Assembly: GCA_002077045.2 (NCBI GenBank)
Contig: KZ111142.1
Location: 785,017 to 849,016, forward strand
Reading direction: 5' to 3'
From: Rachicladosporium sp. CCFEE 5018
Taxonomy: Eukaryota; Ascomycota; Dothideomycetes; Cladosporiales; Cladosporiaceae
Length of the DNA stretch: 64,000 nucleotides
This document shows positions 9,733 to 18,920 of this stretch, piece after piece. Position numbers and translations under genes: made by a program. The notes below the pieces were generated by a model, which was given only the letters and a program-made list of their open reading frames with translations, did not search any database and had not been told where the DNA came from. The stretch's first letter is position 1; the number at the start of each line of letters is the position of its first letter.

Positions 9733-11101
9733 CTATAGCCCATGCTGAGTCCATTCGGGATACACTTCCTCTTCCCTCTTCGTGCTCGCCAGATTCCGAT
9801 CCTTAATGTGGTCCTCGAGCGGCACATCTGCGCCATACTGACTCCTCGTTCCCATCTCCACGCCCCGTCTCTGCAGCAGCCGACCATACTGCATCGTCTC
9901 CCTCACAAACTCCTCATGGCTCTTCTTCCCACTTACATACTCCGCTAACACCATAGCATCATACGCCGCCTGGCTCGTCGAAGCAACAGTATGCGGTCTG
10001 AACCCCGCCAACGCATCGCCAATAAGCAGGACCTTCCCCCCAACAAAAGAATTCGTCGGTGGAAGCACGTCCGTAATAGCCTGCGCGAACGGCTGCTTCG
10101 TCTTGCCCACTATCTCCGCGAACTGCGGTGGCATCTTCTCCTCGGCCTCCCTCGTCAGCCTCGCCCACACGGCTTTCGACATCTTCCCTGGCGGCAACGT
10201 GTAGCGATGTCGCTTCTCATCCGCATCAGTCATGAGCTCCTCTAGCTCGGCAGGGGAGAAGTTGTAGTACCACACGAAATTTACCAGGCGTTGGCCGGGT
10301 TTCACGTTGCCGAGGGGGCCGGGGATTAGGTAGGCGAGGATCTGTAGACCTTGGCCGTGGAAGAAAGCGAAGCGTTCACGGAAGACGTCCAATGCGGCGT
10401 CGCTAGCTTCCGTCTCAGGCACAGTCCCTCGTAATGCACAGTAACCGGTGGTGGTTCGCTCAACGTCTGGACAGAACTGCTTCCTCACCGAGCTCGAGGG
10501 TCCGTCGGCGCCGATGAGCAAGTCAGTATCCAGAACTTGATCTGCGGCAGAAGCGTCCGTAAAATGCACTTTCACTCGACCCTCTGCTTCCTCAATCATC
10601 TTGAATGTACATCCATACCGATACTCCGCCACCCCATCCCCCTGCTCCCGTCCAGTAACATCACAGTACCCTGACTCCAGCCCATCAAAATTGGCCCGCA
10701 TGACAAAATAAGCCAGGTCCCAGCTCGTCATCGCCTGCTTCATCGCCACTTCATGCACCACCTTTCCCTCGCGATCAAGATACATTCGTTTCTGGCTCGG
10801 CACCGCGAAGGGCCGCTGACATCGATCATACTGTTTGAAGAAAGCTAAAGTGTCACCGCCGGCTACGATACCGGCGCCTTGATTCTGGAGCAGAGGCGTA
10901 GGGTTGCGTTCGAGGATCGTGATTCTGTGGCCGAGGCGGAGGAGGGAGATGCCGGAGGCGAGGCCGGCGAGGGAACCGCCGATCTTGGGGTATTAGCTAA
11001 AACGTAGAATCGAAAGGGCTAGGCGGACAGACTATGACTATATGCAATACCCTCGAATGGCCGTTCGTACGTCCGTTTGTGGTGGAGACAGTATCGTGCA
11101 T
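9733..11101 (-). CDS. FAD-dependent aromatic-type monooxygenase (copy A)
   Basis: Two exons: 11033-11101 (23 codons, ending LHIVI) and 9733-10983, total 439 residues. Joining them restores the N-terminal dinucleotide fold HIVI-IGGSLAGLASGISLLRLGH followed by ILERN. The later motifs are DTDLLIGADGPSSSVR and GKVLLIGDALAGFRPHTVAST (the GD motif that binds FAD ribose). This places it in the class-A flavoprotein hydroxylases, with the middle domain most like 2,6-dihydroxypyridine hydroxylase-type enzymes; the substrate is not determinable. The 49-nt intron (10984-11032) has a weak donor GTCTGT and an AAG acceptor, with branch GCTAAT. It is convergent with the P450, with only 55 bp between the two stop codons. 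No membrane segment or signal peptide, so probably cytosolic. Confidence 0.85.
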
Positions 11102-12300
11102 GCTGGCCGTGGAGGTCAAGTGGGCACCGGAGATGGACAGGACGAATTGAAAAAGTATGGAGTCGAAACGTACTTATCTTAGTCTTTGCTACAAAGGACT
11201 GGTGTATGTAGCTGTCGGTCGATGTTCGTGATGACGAGGTGCAACCGCCTCGGGTGAGCGGACGTCAATCGACTCGATCTACCGGCACTCGACTGCTGAT
11301 AGACCAGACGGATGAGTCGCATTGCGATAGCACCTATTGTCGAGGATCCTGGTTTGCTCGATTCTTATGCGTGAGCTGCGGTACACTACTCACCCAGCTG
11401 TACCGCGGAAACATGGGCAGCAACTGAGCCTGCACCAACGACAAGGCCAACGTGTAGCATGTAGCGCTTCGCACGAGACTACCTTGACCGCAGAGTCTGT
11501 CGATCGAGCTCGCCAGCCGGATGGTCTTTCGTGTATTAAGATCGATGTTGCCCGGTTCGAAGAAACAAAGCCAGTGTTGCGAGTTTGTGCGATGCATGTA
11601 TGTGCACCATCTCAGTAGACTGCCTCGGGTCATCCAATCGTCGCACTCATCTAATCTAAGCACTCTTGTTCAGTCGTATTGGCGTGCCCGTTGCTTTAGG
11701 TACTATCATCATCTATGTAAGGAATATACATGGGGGAGAGGTACGAGCACGAATGAAGGGCGGGCTTGAGTTGTCCACCCAAAGTGGCTTAGCGTCGAAT
11801 CCAAACATCGGTATCTAGCCCAGGTCTCCATTCTTTCCCTCATCGCGCGTTATAACACTCAGTCATCAGCCTTATCTGGTTCCTTCGCGTCGAGCGGCAG
11901 CAATGTGACCCCGAATACTCCGGCACGTCAGGCTACTCACTATGACTCGACGTTCTTAGTAGTCACACAGCAGGAGGCGCAGCGGCGAAGGCTCATCATT
12001 GTACTAGCCCTCTCTTCGCCCGCGTCACCCGTGAAGATCAAGCCACTGGCCTGCCCGTTCTTAAGTCTGACAAGCTCATTGGCGTGCGGCTTGTCTCGGT
12101 GTCAAGTGTGCCATTGGCTCATCATAGGTCATTGAACGGCTATCATGGTCACCACGCGATGATGTTTTATGCGAGGGAGACAGGTGGGTTTGGTGCCGCC
12201 TCGCGTTCAGACTGAGACGCAACACCTGCGCCAGAGGTATAGTGTAGACCGCGATCTTTACGTTCCCCCTTCTCCCATCATCCCTGCATAGCAGCCCAGC
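11102..12300. other. Intergenic, no gene seen (copy A)
   Basis: 1.2 kb between the monooxygenase start and the carboxypeptidase remnant. Unlike its neighbours it cannot be aligned by eye with the equivalent spacer of copy B (28446-29466), so the copies have diverged or been rearranged here. No convincing coding signal on either strand. Confidence 0.5.
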
Positions 12301-13262
12301 ATGCTCAACGCTCCGGTTGCTACTGCTGCACTCGGTCTGCTCGCCATTATAACACCTGCGGAAGCTACCAGAAGATATCCACGAAGTGCATTGGACAACG
12401 AAACGGGACGGCTTCTAAAGCGCCAGTACTACCCAGCCAACGCTACAGACGTCAAATATCTTGTTACGCCAAACAACATAACAGTAAGATACAAAGAGCC
12501 TGGTAAAGCTGGCGTCTGCGAAACGACACCGGGCGTCAATAGCTACGCTGGCTACATCGATCTTGCCCCCAATGTTCGCACATTCTTCTGGTTCTTTGAG
12601 TCGCGTCGGGATCCGGCCAACGATCCAATCACTCTTTGGCTCAACGGAGGACCTGGGAGCGACAGTCTGATCAGCCTCTTCCAAGACTTAGGACCTTGTA
12701 GGATCGCGGAAAATCTGACGTCGTACATTAACGAACATAGCTGGAGCGAGGTGTCGAACATGCTGTTCCTTTCGCAGCCAGTGGGCACGGGATTTTCATA
12801 CCAGGAGGAGGCGATTGGGAGTCACAACTTATATACTGGCTCATATTGGTAGCGTCGCAGCAGTGGAGGGCCCACCCTGCTACATCCGAGGGGCTGAGGA
12901 ACCACGGCAGCAAATGCCCCGCTGTGTTCCCACTGAGAACTTACTGCTGACTTCGCTGCACTGGACATCTCTGTAGATGCATAGACACCATATTGGAGTT
13001 CTGGAGAAGCAGCGGTTATATCGCGGGCATGGAACTCCTTTGCTGACACTTCTCCGCAGTCTCCGCAGCTCTACAGCTCTTCAACAGGACATTGAACCAC
13101 TTCAACATCGCCGACGGAACGGAGCAAGTCACCCCGACGCTCGCCTCGACGGGTGGTGCAAACGCGACGCACACGGAATCTTTTGTGGCGTTGCCACCAA
13201 CTAGCACGAGGAGCACAGCGACTGCGAAGTCGTCTGCTGCAACGTCCACGGTCATCCAGTGA
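12301..13262 (+). pseudogene. S10 serine carboxypeptidase, internally deleted (copy A)
   Basis: Remnant of a secreted serine carboxypeptidase of the type intact at 29467-31425. The 5' part (12301 to about 12850) encodes a signal-peptide-like start, the LDNETGRLLKRQYYPANATDV region, the oxyanion motif LWLNGGPGSDSLI and LSQPVGTGFSY. It then runs into TAG at 12850-12852. The next 190 bp do not match copy B. From about 13040 the last intron acceptor (TTCTCCGCAG) and final exon are preserved, encoding SAALQLFNRTLNHFN and an ANATHTESFVALPPTST tail ending at TGA 13260-13262. Roughly 1.2 kb is missing, including the catalytic Ser (TESYGGHYG), Asp and His. It cannot be an active peptidase. Confidence 0.9.
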
Positions 13263-14101
13263 CGGTAAAGTATTCTGCTGCGGACACTGCGCTTGCTCGG
13301 TGAAAGGGGAAGAGAACCGGACTAGCCACTTTTTCCGGTGCGATCTAGCCAAAGTACGATGAACTACCTAGCCAAGTGATATCTGCGAGCAAAGCCATTG
13401 AAAGTCGGGCTGTCCTCGCTTTCCATCCCATACCTGCTGCCAAAACCAAGCAAGCATTGTAAGAGCAACGGTCAGGCCAGCTCGTGTATGTGTCGATGTG
13501 CAGGATTTCGTGACTCCACGTTCACAATTCTTGTGGGCCAAAGTGCACTTGCAGGCGGATTACGAGGCGATAAGCATTATGCCCCTCCCATCTCCCGAAT
13601 CATCCTCCCTGAACCTAAGCACTCTCTTCCGTGGTTAGTGAGGGACTTAGTGGTCATAGACCAAACAAGATCCAGGAAGAATCACGATCAAGTGTGGATG
13701 TGCTCAGATCACACCTCAGGATGTTCCGCCAAGGCAATTTCAGAATCTTTACCTACGCTCGTTGAGCACGCGGTGGTAGAGGTCCGCCTGCTGCATTCTC
13801 TGCCCGTGTCTTCCGCTTTTTCAAGCGACAGCTGTGCGTGCCCTACCTTCGATGAGACTTTCTGGCGCAACCTAACTACCTTGATCGATCAGTACTTGTT
13901 GCTTCGCTCGATTGACTGTCGAGGTGCGGCGAGATCGCGACTATGCATCCAGCGACAGTTGAGAAGTGAGAAGAACTTTGTTCTGCATCCGTCACTACCT
14001 CGGATCTCAGTCATCCTGCAACTACCCTCGCATGCCCGTATCGCCACTCTGGTCGCCTTTGTACACGTCCTCCCACTCTCCGATCTCAAATACACTGTTA
14101 C
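13263..14101. other. Intergenic; contains a dispersed repeat (copy A)
   Basis: Spacer between the carboxypeptidase remnant and the NDUFA4-like gene. A plus-strand open frame (about 13398-14105) has no protein-like pattern and no counterpart in copy B. The segment 13683-13860 resembles 35531-35710. Similarity with copy B resumes near 14020. Confidence 0.5.
13683..13860 (+). repeat. Dispersed diverged repeat, member 1
   Basis: Shares blocks in the same order with 35531-35710: GTGTGGATG, GCTCAGATCACA, GTAGAGGTCCGCC, CTGCCCGTGTC and ACAG(C/T)TGTGC, with substitutions and small indels between. No open frame or terminal repeat is evident. Confidence 0.55.
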
Positions 14102-14598
14102 CTAGTCGCTAGCATGCTTGCCTTGCCGTCCCAACCGCAACGTCTTGTCCTTGAACAGTTTCGAGCCCATACTGTAGCCTGCGGCACCGAGCGCGATAGC
14201 CAACACCACGCCAAGGGGGATCAACTCAGGCGGGATCTTCTTCAGTGTGCGGAGGCGCTGGGAGATGGTGTGTGCTGTGCAGTATGGTCAGTATTAGAGT
14301 CCTGCGAGAACGATGCTGCGACATTGGCTCGAGGAAGGAGGCGCAATGGAATCTCCACAGCTCGACGGGGCGACATACCGGAGTGTTCTTCTTTCTACAA
14401 CACGGTCAGTGATAGATCTTAAGCGCTTTGATACACTTCAGCGATACTCACCGGCACGGGCATCCTCATCTTCGGGCTCGCCTGCAACCTCAACCCCCTC
14501 ACCGGCTGCATCGGCACCACCGCGCGCGTCCTTAGCGCATTGAAAGCCATGGGCTGCGAGCGCAGCATGTTTGCCGCCATGAATCGTGTCGACTGCAT
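14102..14598 (-). CDS. NDUFA4/MLRQ (B12D-like) respiratory-chain subunit (copy A)
   Basis: A small mitochondrial inner-membrane protein of 111 residues in three exons: 14452-14598, a 16-nt exon 14379-14394, and 14102-14274. The N-terminus (MQSTRFMAANMLRSQPMAF...) is basic and presequence-like. The spliced junctions read MPVP-KEEHSA-HTISQRLRTLKKIPPELIP, followed by the single hydrophobic segment LGVVLAIALGAAGYSMGSKLF and LGRQGKHASD. This is the layout of the NADH-ubiquinone reductase MLRQ/NDUFA4 family, whose animal member is now assigned to complex IV. It is head-to-head with COX12, with 220 bp between the starts. An in-frame non-ATG extension upstream is not used here. Confidence 0.85.
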
Positions 14599-14818
14599 CG
14601 TGATACTGCGTTGACGCTGTAGCGGAAGCTGATGGATTGCAGCACTCCAATCCCCAGCCAACGTGAAGCTCTCCTTCGTTCTTGGCACATGCACGGACGG
14701 AAGGCGCGAAGCTGTGGCTGCTTCCGAGATGGCTCACCTCATCACTCACTCTAGCACAGCGCATAGCACATATACCCCTTGGCCGCCCCTCCAAACACCA
14801 CAGACCAACACCGCAAAC
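14599..14818. promoter_or_regulatory. Bidirectional promoter, NDUFA4-like / COX12 (copy A)
   Basis: 220 bp separate the two divergent start codons; the corresponding stretch of copy B is 32599-32826. Both genes encode respiratory-chain subunits, so joint control is plausible. No specific binding site was identified. Confidence 0.5.
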
Positions 14819-15324
14819 ATGTCCGACGATGAGGAGCGCGTCACCATGCCCTTCAAGTTTGTAACAGGTACGTCGCCCACCGCTTCCCCTCCACTGCCAA
14901 TCATGCAAAGCGCATACTGACAATCCTGCGCAGCCGGTATATACTCTCCTCCTTCCTGAACCCTCAGCACTGCGATCTGGCATACTCACACAGGTATCTA
15001 GGTTTCGACGCCCGCTTCCCGAACCAGAACCAAACGAAGCACTGCTGGCAGAACTACGTCGACTACCACAAGTGCATCTTGGCCAAGGGAGAGGACTTTA
15101 AGCCTTGCCGACAGGTACGTTGCTTCTAGAACTCAACCCTCATACTTGCGAGGCGCGGCTCGGAGAGGAGATATGGGGATGGGTGGAACGAGAGAGTGAG
15201 GCTAACGTGGCGATTGTCAATATAGTTCTTCCTAGCGTACCGATCACTCTGTCCCTCCGGCTGGGCGAACCGATGGGATGATTTGAGGGAGAACGGCAAG
15301 TTCCCGGCGAGATTGGACGAGTAG
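14819..15324 (+). CDS. COX12: Cytochrome c oxidase subunit VIb, Cox12 (copy A)
   Basis: An intermembrane-space subunit of complex IV, 87 residues in four exons: 14819-14867, a 3-nt exon 14934-14936 (CCG), 15002-15114 and 15226-15324. It has the twin-Cys layout of Cox6b: HCWQNYVDYHKC (C-x9-C) and PCRQFFLAYRSLC (C-x10-C), and also FDARFPNQNQTKHCW and WDDLRENGKFPARLDE. Including the 3-nt exon gives FKFVTAGFDARFP, the same spacing as T-A-P-F-D in animal COX6B and T-V-G-F-D in yeast. The introns around the tiny exon (14868-14933 and 14937-15001) each have their own donor, branch-like sequence and acceptor. Skipping the exon would give TGFDARFP, still in frame but one residue short. Confidence 0.9.
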
Positions 15325-15806
15325 TTGGAGTGTGGGAAGCCGGAGTGGGAATACGATGATGGATATCACGGCGGATGGCGACTGTACATTTGATGCGTAT
15401 GGAAGACTGCAAACCTGTGGACTCACAGTTTAACATCTCCACGATGTGACCTAAGTCGCAGACTCAAGGCTCCTGGGATCAGTGTGGTGAACCGTTTATG
15501 TGCGCCCGTCAGCATCTTTGCCACCAAGGAGAGTTTGGCCTCTCCAAAGTGACCATCAGACTCGCCATTGAGTCGCATTCAATTGCATAGACTCTCGTGC
15601 AGAGAAGTCTACTAGAGCTACAGAGCAAGTGCGCCTATGGCATCGAGACCGCCTTTGTGGGCAAGCTGGGTATAGTGGCAATACAACATTAGACGCTCGC
15701 TCCTCACTCCTCGGCGCCAATGGACTGCTCCCAGGCCCACAGTGTAGAATACACACACACACTCCACACACGCATCCCTTTCCGTACATAAACGACATAC
15801 AGTCCC
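15325..15806. other. Convergent 3' spacer with a short CA-rich tract
   Basis: Between the stops of COX12 and the amidohydrolase. It contains a short CA-rich tract near 15749-15775 and no gene. It is well conserved in copy B (33332-33813). Confidence 0.5.
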
Positions 15807-17414
15807 CTACCTACTCCCCATCCTCCCTACCCCTTCCCTCTGCCCCCTCAACCGGTCATACCTGACAACCGCCCCCAGCAAGACCTGCGCCCCATCCGCA
15901 CACCCCTCCGGCGTCGTAAACTCCCTCGGATTATGACTTACCCCATCCCTGCTAGGCGCGAAAATCATACACGTAGGCGCGTGTTTACTCGTATACACGC
16001 TATCGTGTCCAGCGCCGGACGTCATAAGCTTACCCCAAGCTGATAAATTGAGGTTGGCATCGGCTTCAGGTGTGGAAGTGGAGGAGGGCGAGCAGAGGGC
16101 AGCGGCGGAAGTGGTGGCGCAGGAGATGCAGTCCTGATGGAAGGATGTGGCTGGGGAGACGAAGTCGGTGCGCCAGGATATGTCGCAAGTGAGGGAGCTG
16201 GTGTGGGAGTGGGCTGCTTCGGGTTCTGTCGAGTCATTCGAAGTCAGGGCAGAGAACGCGGCGCGGCACTCGGCTTCGACTTCCTCTACAATGTCGTTCG
16301 ATGGGGAGCGGATATCGAGACTGAATTCTACGAAGCCTGGAACGGTGTTCGTGCTGCCTGGCCGCAAGTTCAAAATCCCGGTTGAGGCCAAGGCATTGTG
16401 CTTTGTGGCTATGCGATGTGAGGCGAGGATGCATTTAGAGGCTAGCAGTAAGGCGTCTGCGCGGTGGGCGAAGGATGTGGCGCCTGTATGGCTTTCTTTG
16501 CCGCGGACCGTGATGGTGAACCATTTGTAGCTTTGTACACCACGCACGATGCCTACACGTCTGTTCTCGGCCTCGAGAATCGGACCTTGCTCGATGTGGA
16601 GTTCGAAGTGAGCGGCTATGGGCATAGCGGTGTGTGAGCAGGGAGTCCTGCCTAAGTAGCCGATACGCTCGAGTTCTGACTTCATGGTCGCGGTGTCGTT
16701 GGCAGGTATTACAGACTTGAGGGCGTGAGCATCTGTAATGGGAATATCGCCTGCCCACACACCTGAAGAGACCATGGACTTCGGAAAGCGAGCGCCCTCT
16801 TCGTTCGTCCAGTTGATCACGCCGGTAGGGTAATTGGTCTCAACCCAGTTGTCATTCAGAGTGCGAAGCATCTCCACGCCAGCTGTGACGCCCAGGATGC
16901 CATCATAGCGGCCACCCGTAGGCTGTGTGTCGAGATGGCTGCCAGCGTACGTCGGTGCGCCTTCGTTGAGCCCAGGTCGTACAGCAAATTGGTTGCCCAT
17001 GGCGTCTGTAGTCACTTTGCAGCCCAGTGACTTCGTCGTCTCAGAAAACCAGTCGCGTGCTTGCTTATCCGTATCTGAGAGCGATAGACGAGACATGCCC
17101 GTCTCCGTATGTCCACTGTAGGTTTCAAGTCAGGTCGGGAGTATCTTGCAGGAGCATGATCGGACTTACTCTCCCCATCGCTCACCCTTACCCCATTCGC
17201 AGGTGCTGTGAATATCGTGCATCAACCTGTCTTGCTGTACCTTGAGGCTTGCGAGGTCCTTCTCGGTCATCTCGGACGTGGCTATCTGACTGCATCTTGA
17301 AGAGCCGAATGCACGAATCGCTTGAGCTTGGAACAGAAGGCGTGGTGAAACTGAAATGTTGCGAGAGGGACGAAATGACCTACTGAACGTTCGAGGCAAT
17401 ACGTGAGTCGCCAT
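15807..17414 (-). CDS. M20-family amidohydrolase, N-carbamoyl-amino-acid hydrolase / allantoate amidohydrolase type (copy A)
   Basis: A binuclear-metal hydrolase acting on carbamoyl-amide bonds in hydantoin, ureide or pyrimidine breakdown; the exact substrate is open. Two exons, 17170-17414 and 15807-17115 (54-nt intron 17116-17169), give 517 residues. The start (MATHVLPRTFSRSFRPSRN...) is Arg-rich and without acids, suggesting mitochondrial import. Metal and catalytic motifs in order: CEWGKGERWG, YAGSHLDTQPTGGRYDGILG (His, Asp), NWTNEEGARFP (Glu-Glu), HFELHIEQGPIL (His) and SGAGHDSVY (His). The dimerisation domain lies between. It is convergent with COX12. Upstream in-frame alternatives to the ATG at 17414 exist, but this one gives the best presequence. 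Confidence 0.85.
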
Positions 17415-18721
17415 TACTACAACATCCAAACCTGAGATATGAGCAAACGTGCTGGAGTAGTCGAGACATCGCACAGAGGTGGAGCTAGCTTGCAGCTGCC
17501 TCATTCGGCGAAGTGACTGCCGAGGGCGCACCAGAGTATCTCTTCAATCCCGACAGTAGTATGTCGCGAGCGATCGTCGCTGCTGTTCTAAGTAGCTGAC
17601 CAGCGTGGCGATGACATGGTACTCAAGTAGCAGCGCTGCACACTGATGCTTTTGCTGTCAAAATTACCACCTAGCAGCCACACTCCATCTCGGCCAACAT
17701 ACCGAGACCAAACCCTAAGGTGCGCCCAGCCTGCAGCGCCGGCCGGGTAATTGCACCATCCTTCCTTGCGGCACGAACCACGCGGCGACAGCACACAAGT
17801 ACGGTGACACCGTGGCGTTCGGTCAGCCAGTCTAGCCGAAGCTTAAAAAGCGTACTGGCGCACAAGGCTGGGCGCATGCGGCTTGCCAAGAAATGGGAGT
17901 GTTTCGGGTTGGGAAAGGTGTGTGAAGTCAAAGGTCAGATGGTGGAGATTTTGGTGGTGGAGTGGACGAGTCTGTGGGGCGCAGCGCGTGAGGTGTGTGA
18001 CGGTTGAACAAAGTACCTTGCGCTCGGTATGTCAAGCTGGCTGATGGTCGATGGCTAACGGTCACTGGTCTCATCTCTGGTTCTGGACGGCACAGCCGCT
18101 GGAGAGACGCGGCAGAACGGGGCGAGCTGCGCATGGGGCATCGAATAGATGATGGGGAAAGCTTGTGTCCACATCCGCTGTGAGACAGCGATCCCTAGAT
18201 GGCATGTACTCCGGTCCGAGTCATGCTTGCACAGATCTTGGTCGAATGGCTGATTGTTGGTGAATGTAGCAGTACTGGATCGAAGTCATTCGGACGGCGC
18301 AAATATGCCAACCTGTCAGCATCGCTCGTCTGCCACACCGCAGCGCATTCCGATGCACATGAACGCGTGTGACAGAGTTGACGGCGCATGCCTATTCTGG
18401 CACAGAGACGTCCCGAGTGACTGTTCAGTACTAGAGCGCTATGCAGCTGTCCGGCTCGCCGCGTGCCCAACGGGCTGAGTCCGATGCGGATGCTGCGTCG
18501 CACTGCATCTCTCGCAACACCCGTCATCGGGCAATGCCAGCTTGTGTGTGCTCGCAGGTTGTGGTGGTCGCGCATGCGTCCCTGAGATACATGTAGGCTA
18601 TGTACAGTACCATCATGTTTTAAGTGAGTCAGCCTGCGAGCTACAAGTCTGTGCAAGAGAGCGACTTCGAGCCCACACTATCTACGCCGACAAGCAAGCT
18701 CTATCAGGATCGACAATAGCC
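17415..18721. other. Upstream spacer of the amidohydrolase; no gene accepted (copy A)
   Basis: 1.3 kb ending at the assembly gap. A 153-codon minus-strand open frame (18195-18656) is also open in copy B (34822-35283). The copies are nearly identical here and the frame lacks any recognisable feature, so conservation of the frame means little. Treated as non-coding. Confidence 0.45.
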
Positions 18722-18821
18722 NNNNNNNNNNNNNNNNNNNNNNNNNNNNNNNNNNNNNNNNNNNNNNNNNNNNNNNNNNNNNNNNNNNNNNNNNNNNNNN
18801 NNNNNNNNNNNNNNNNNNNNN
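18722..18821. other. Assembly gap, 100 N
   Basis: Exactly 100 undetermined bases, a conventional placeholder for a gap of unknown size. It marks the end of copy A and the start of copy B. Confidence 1.
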
Positions 18822-18920
18822 CATCTAAGCCTTTCGAGCTTTCCGGAGAAGCGAGGGGACCTGGGCGCTGCGACATGCAGCAGCCAATGCCGTTCGTCGC
18901 CTTATAAATTACCATCCCTC

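Larger units (their letters stand above)
1485..18721 (+). repeat. Copy A of the duplicated 17-kb block
   Basis: Base 1485 aligns with 18822 and base 18721 aligns with 35348. The eight genes are in the same order and orientation in both copies. Similarity is very high from the MFS gene through the monooxygenase. It is lost in the spacers upstream of and within the carboxypeptidase region (about 11.1-12.3 and 12.85-14.0 kb) and resumes from about 14.0 kb. Copy A stops at the gap at 18722. Confidence 0.95.

Noticed and set aside
6426..11101. Secondary-metabolite gene cluster
   Set aside because: Two oxygenases and a transporter are present, but no polyketide synthase, peptide synthetase, terpene cyclase or prenyltransferase lies in the window; the neighbours are housekeeping genes.
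13398..14105. 235-codon open frame on the plus strand
   Set aside because: No hydrophobic, repeat or motif pattern, no counterpart in copy B, and it overlaps a dispersed repeat and the 3' end of the NDUFA4-like gene.
15749..15775. CA-rich tract as a functional element
   Set aside because: Short, imperfect, in a 3' spacer and reduced in copy B; an ordinary simple repeat.
18195..18656. 153-codon minus-strand frame open in both copies (also 34822-35283)
   Set aside because: The copies are almost identical here, so shared openness is uninformative; the protein looks random and no splice or family signal was found.
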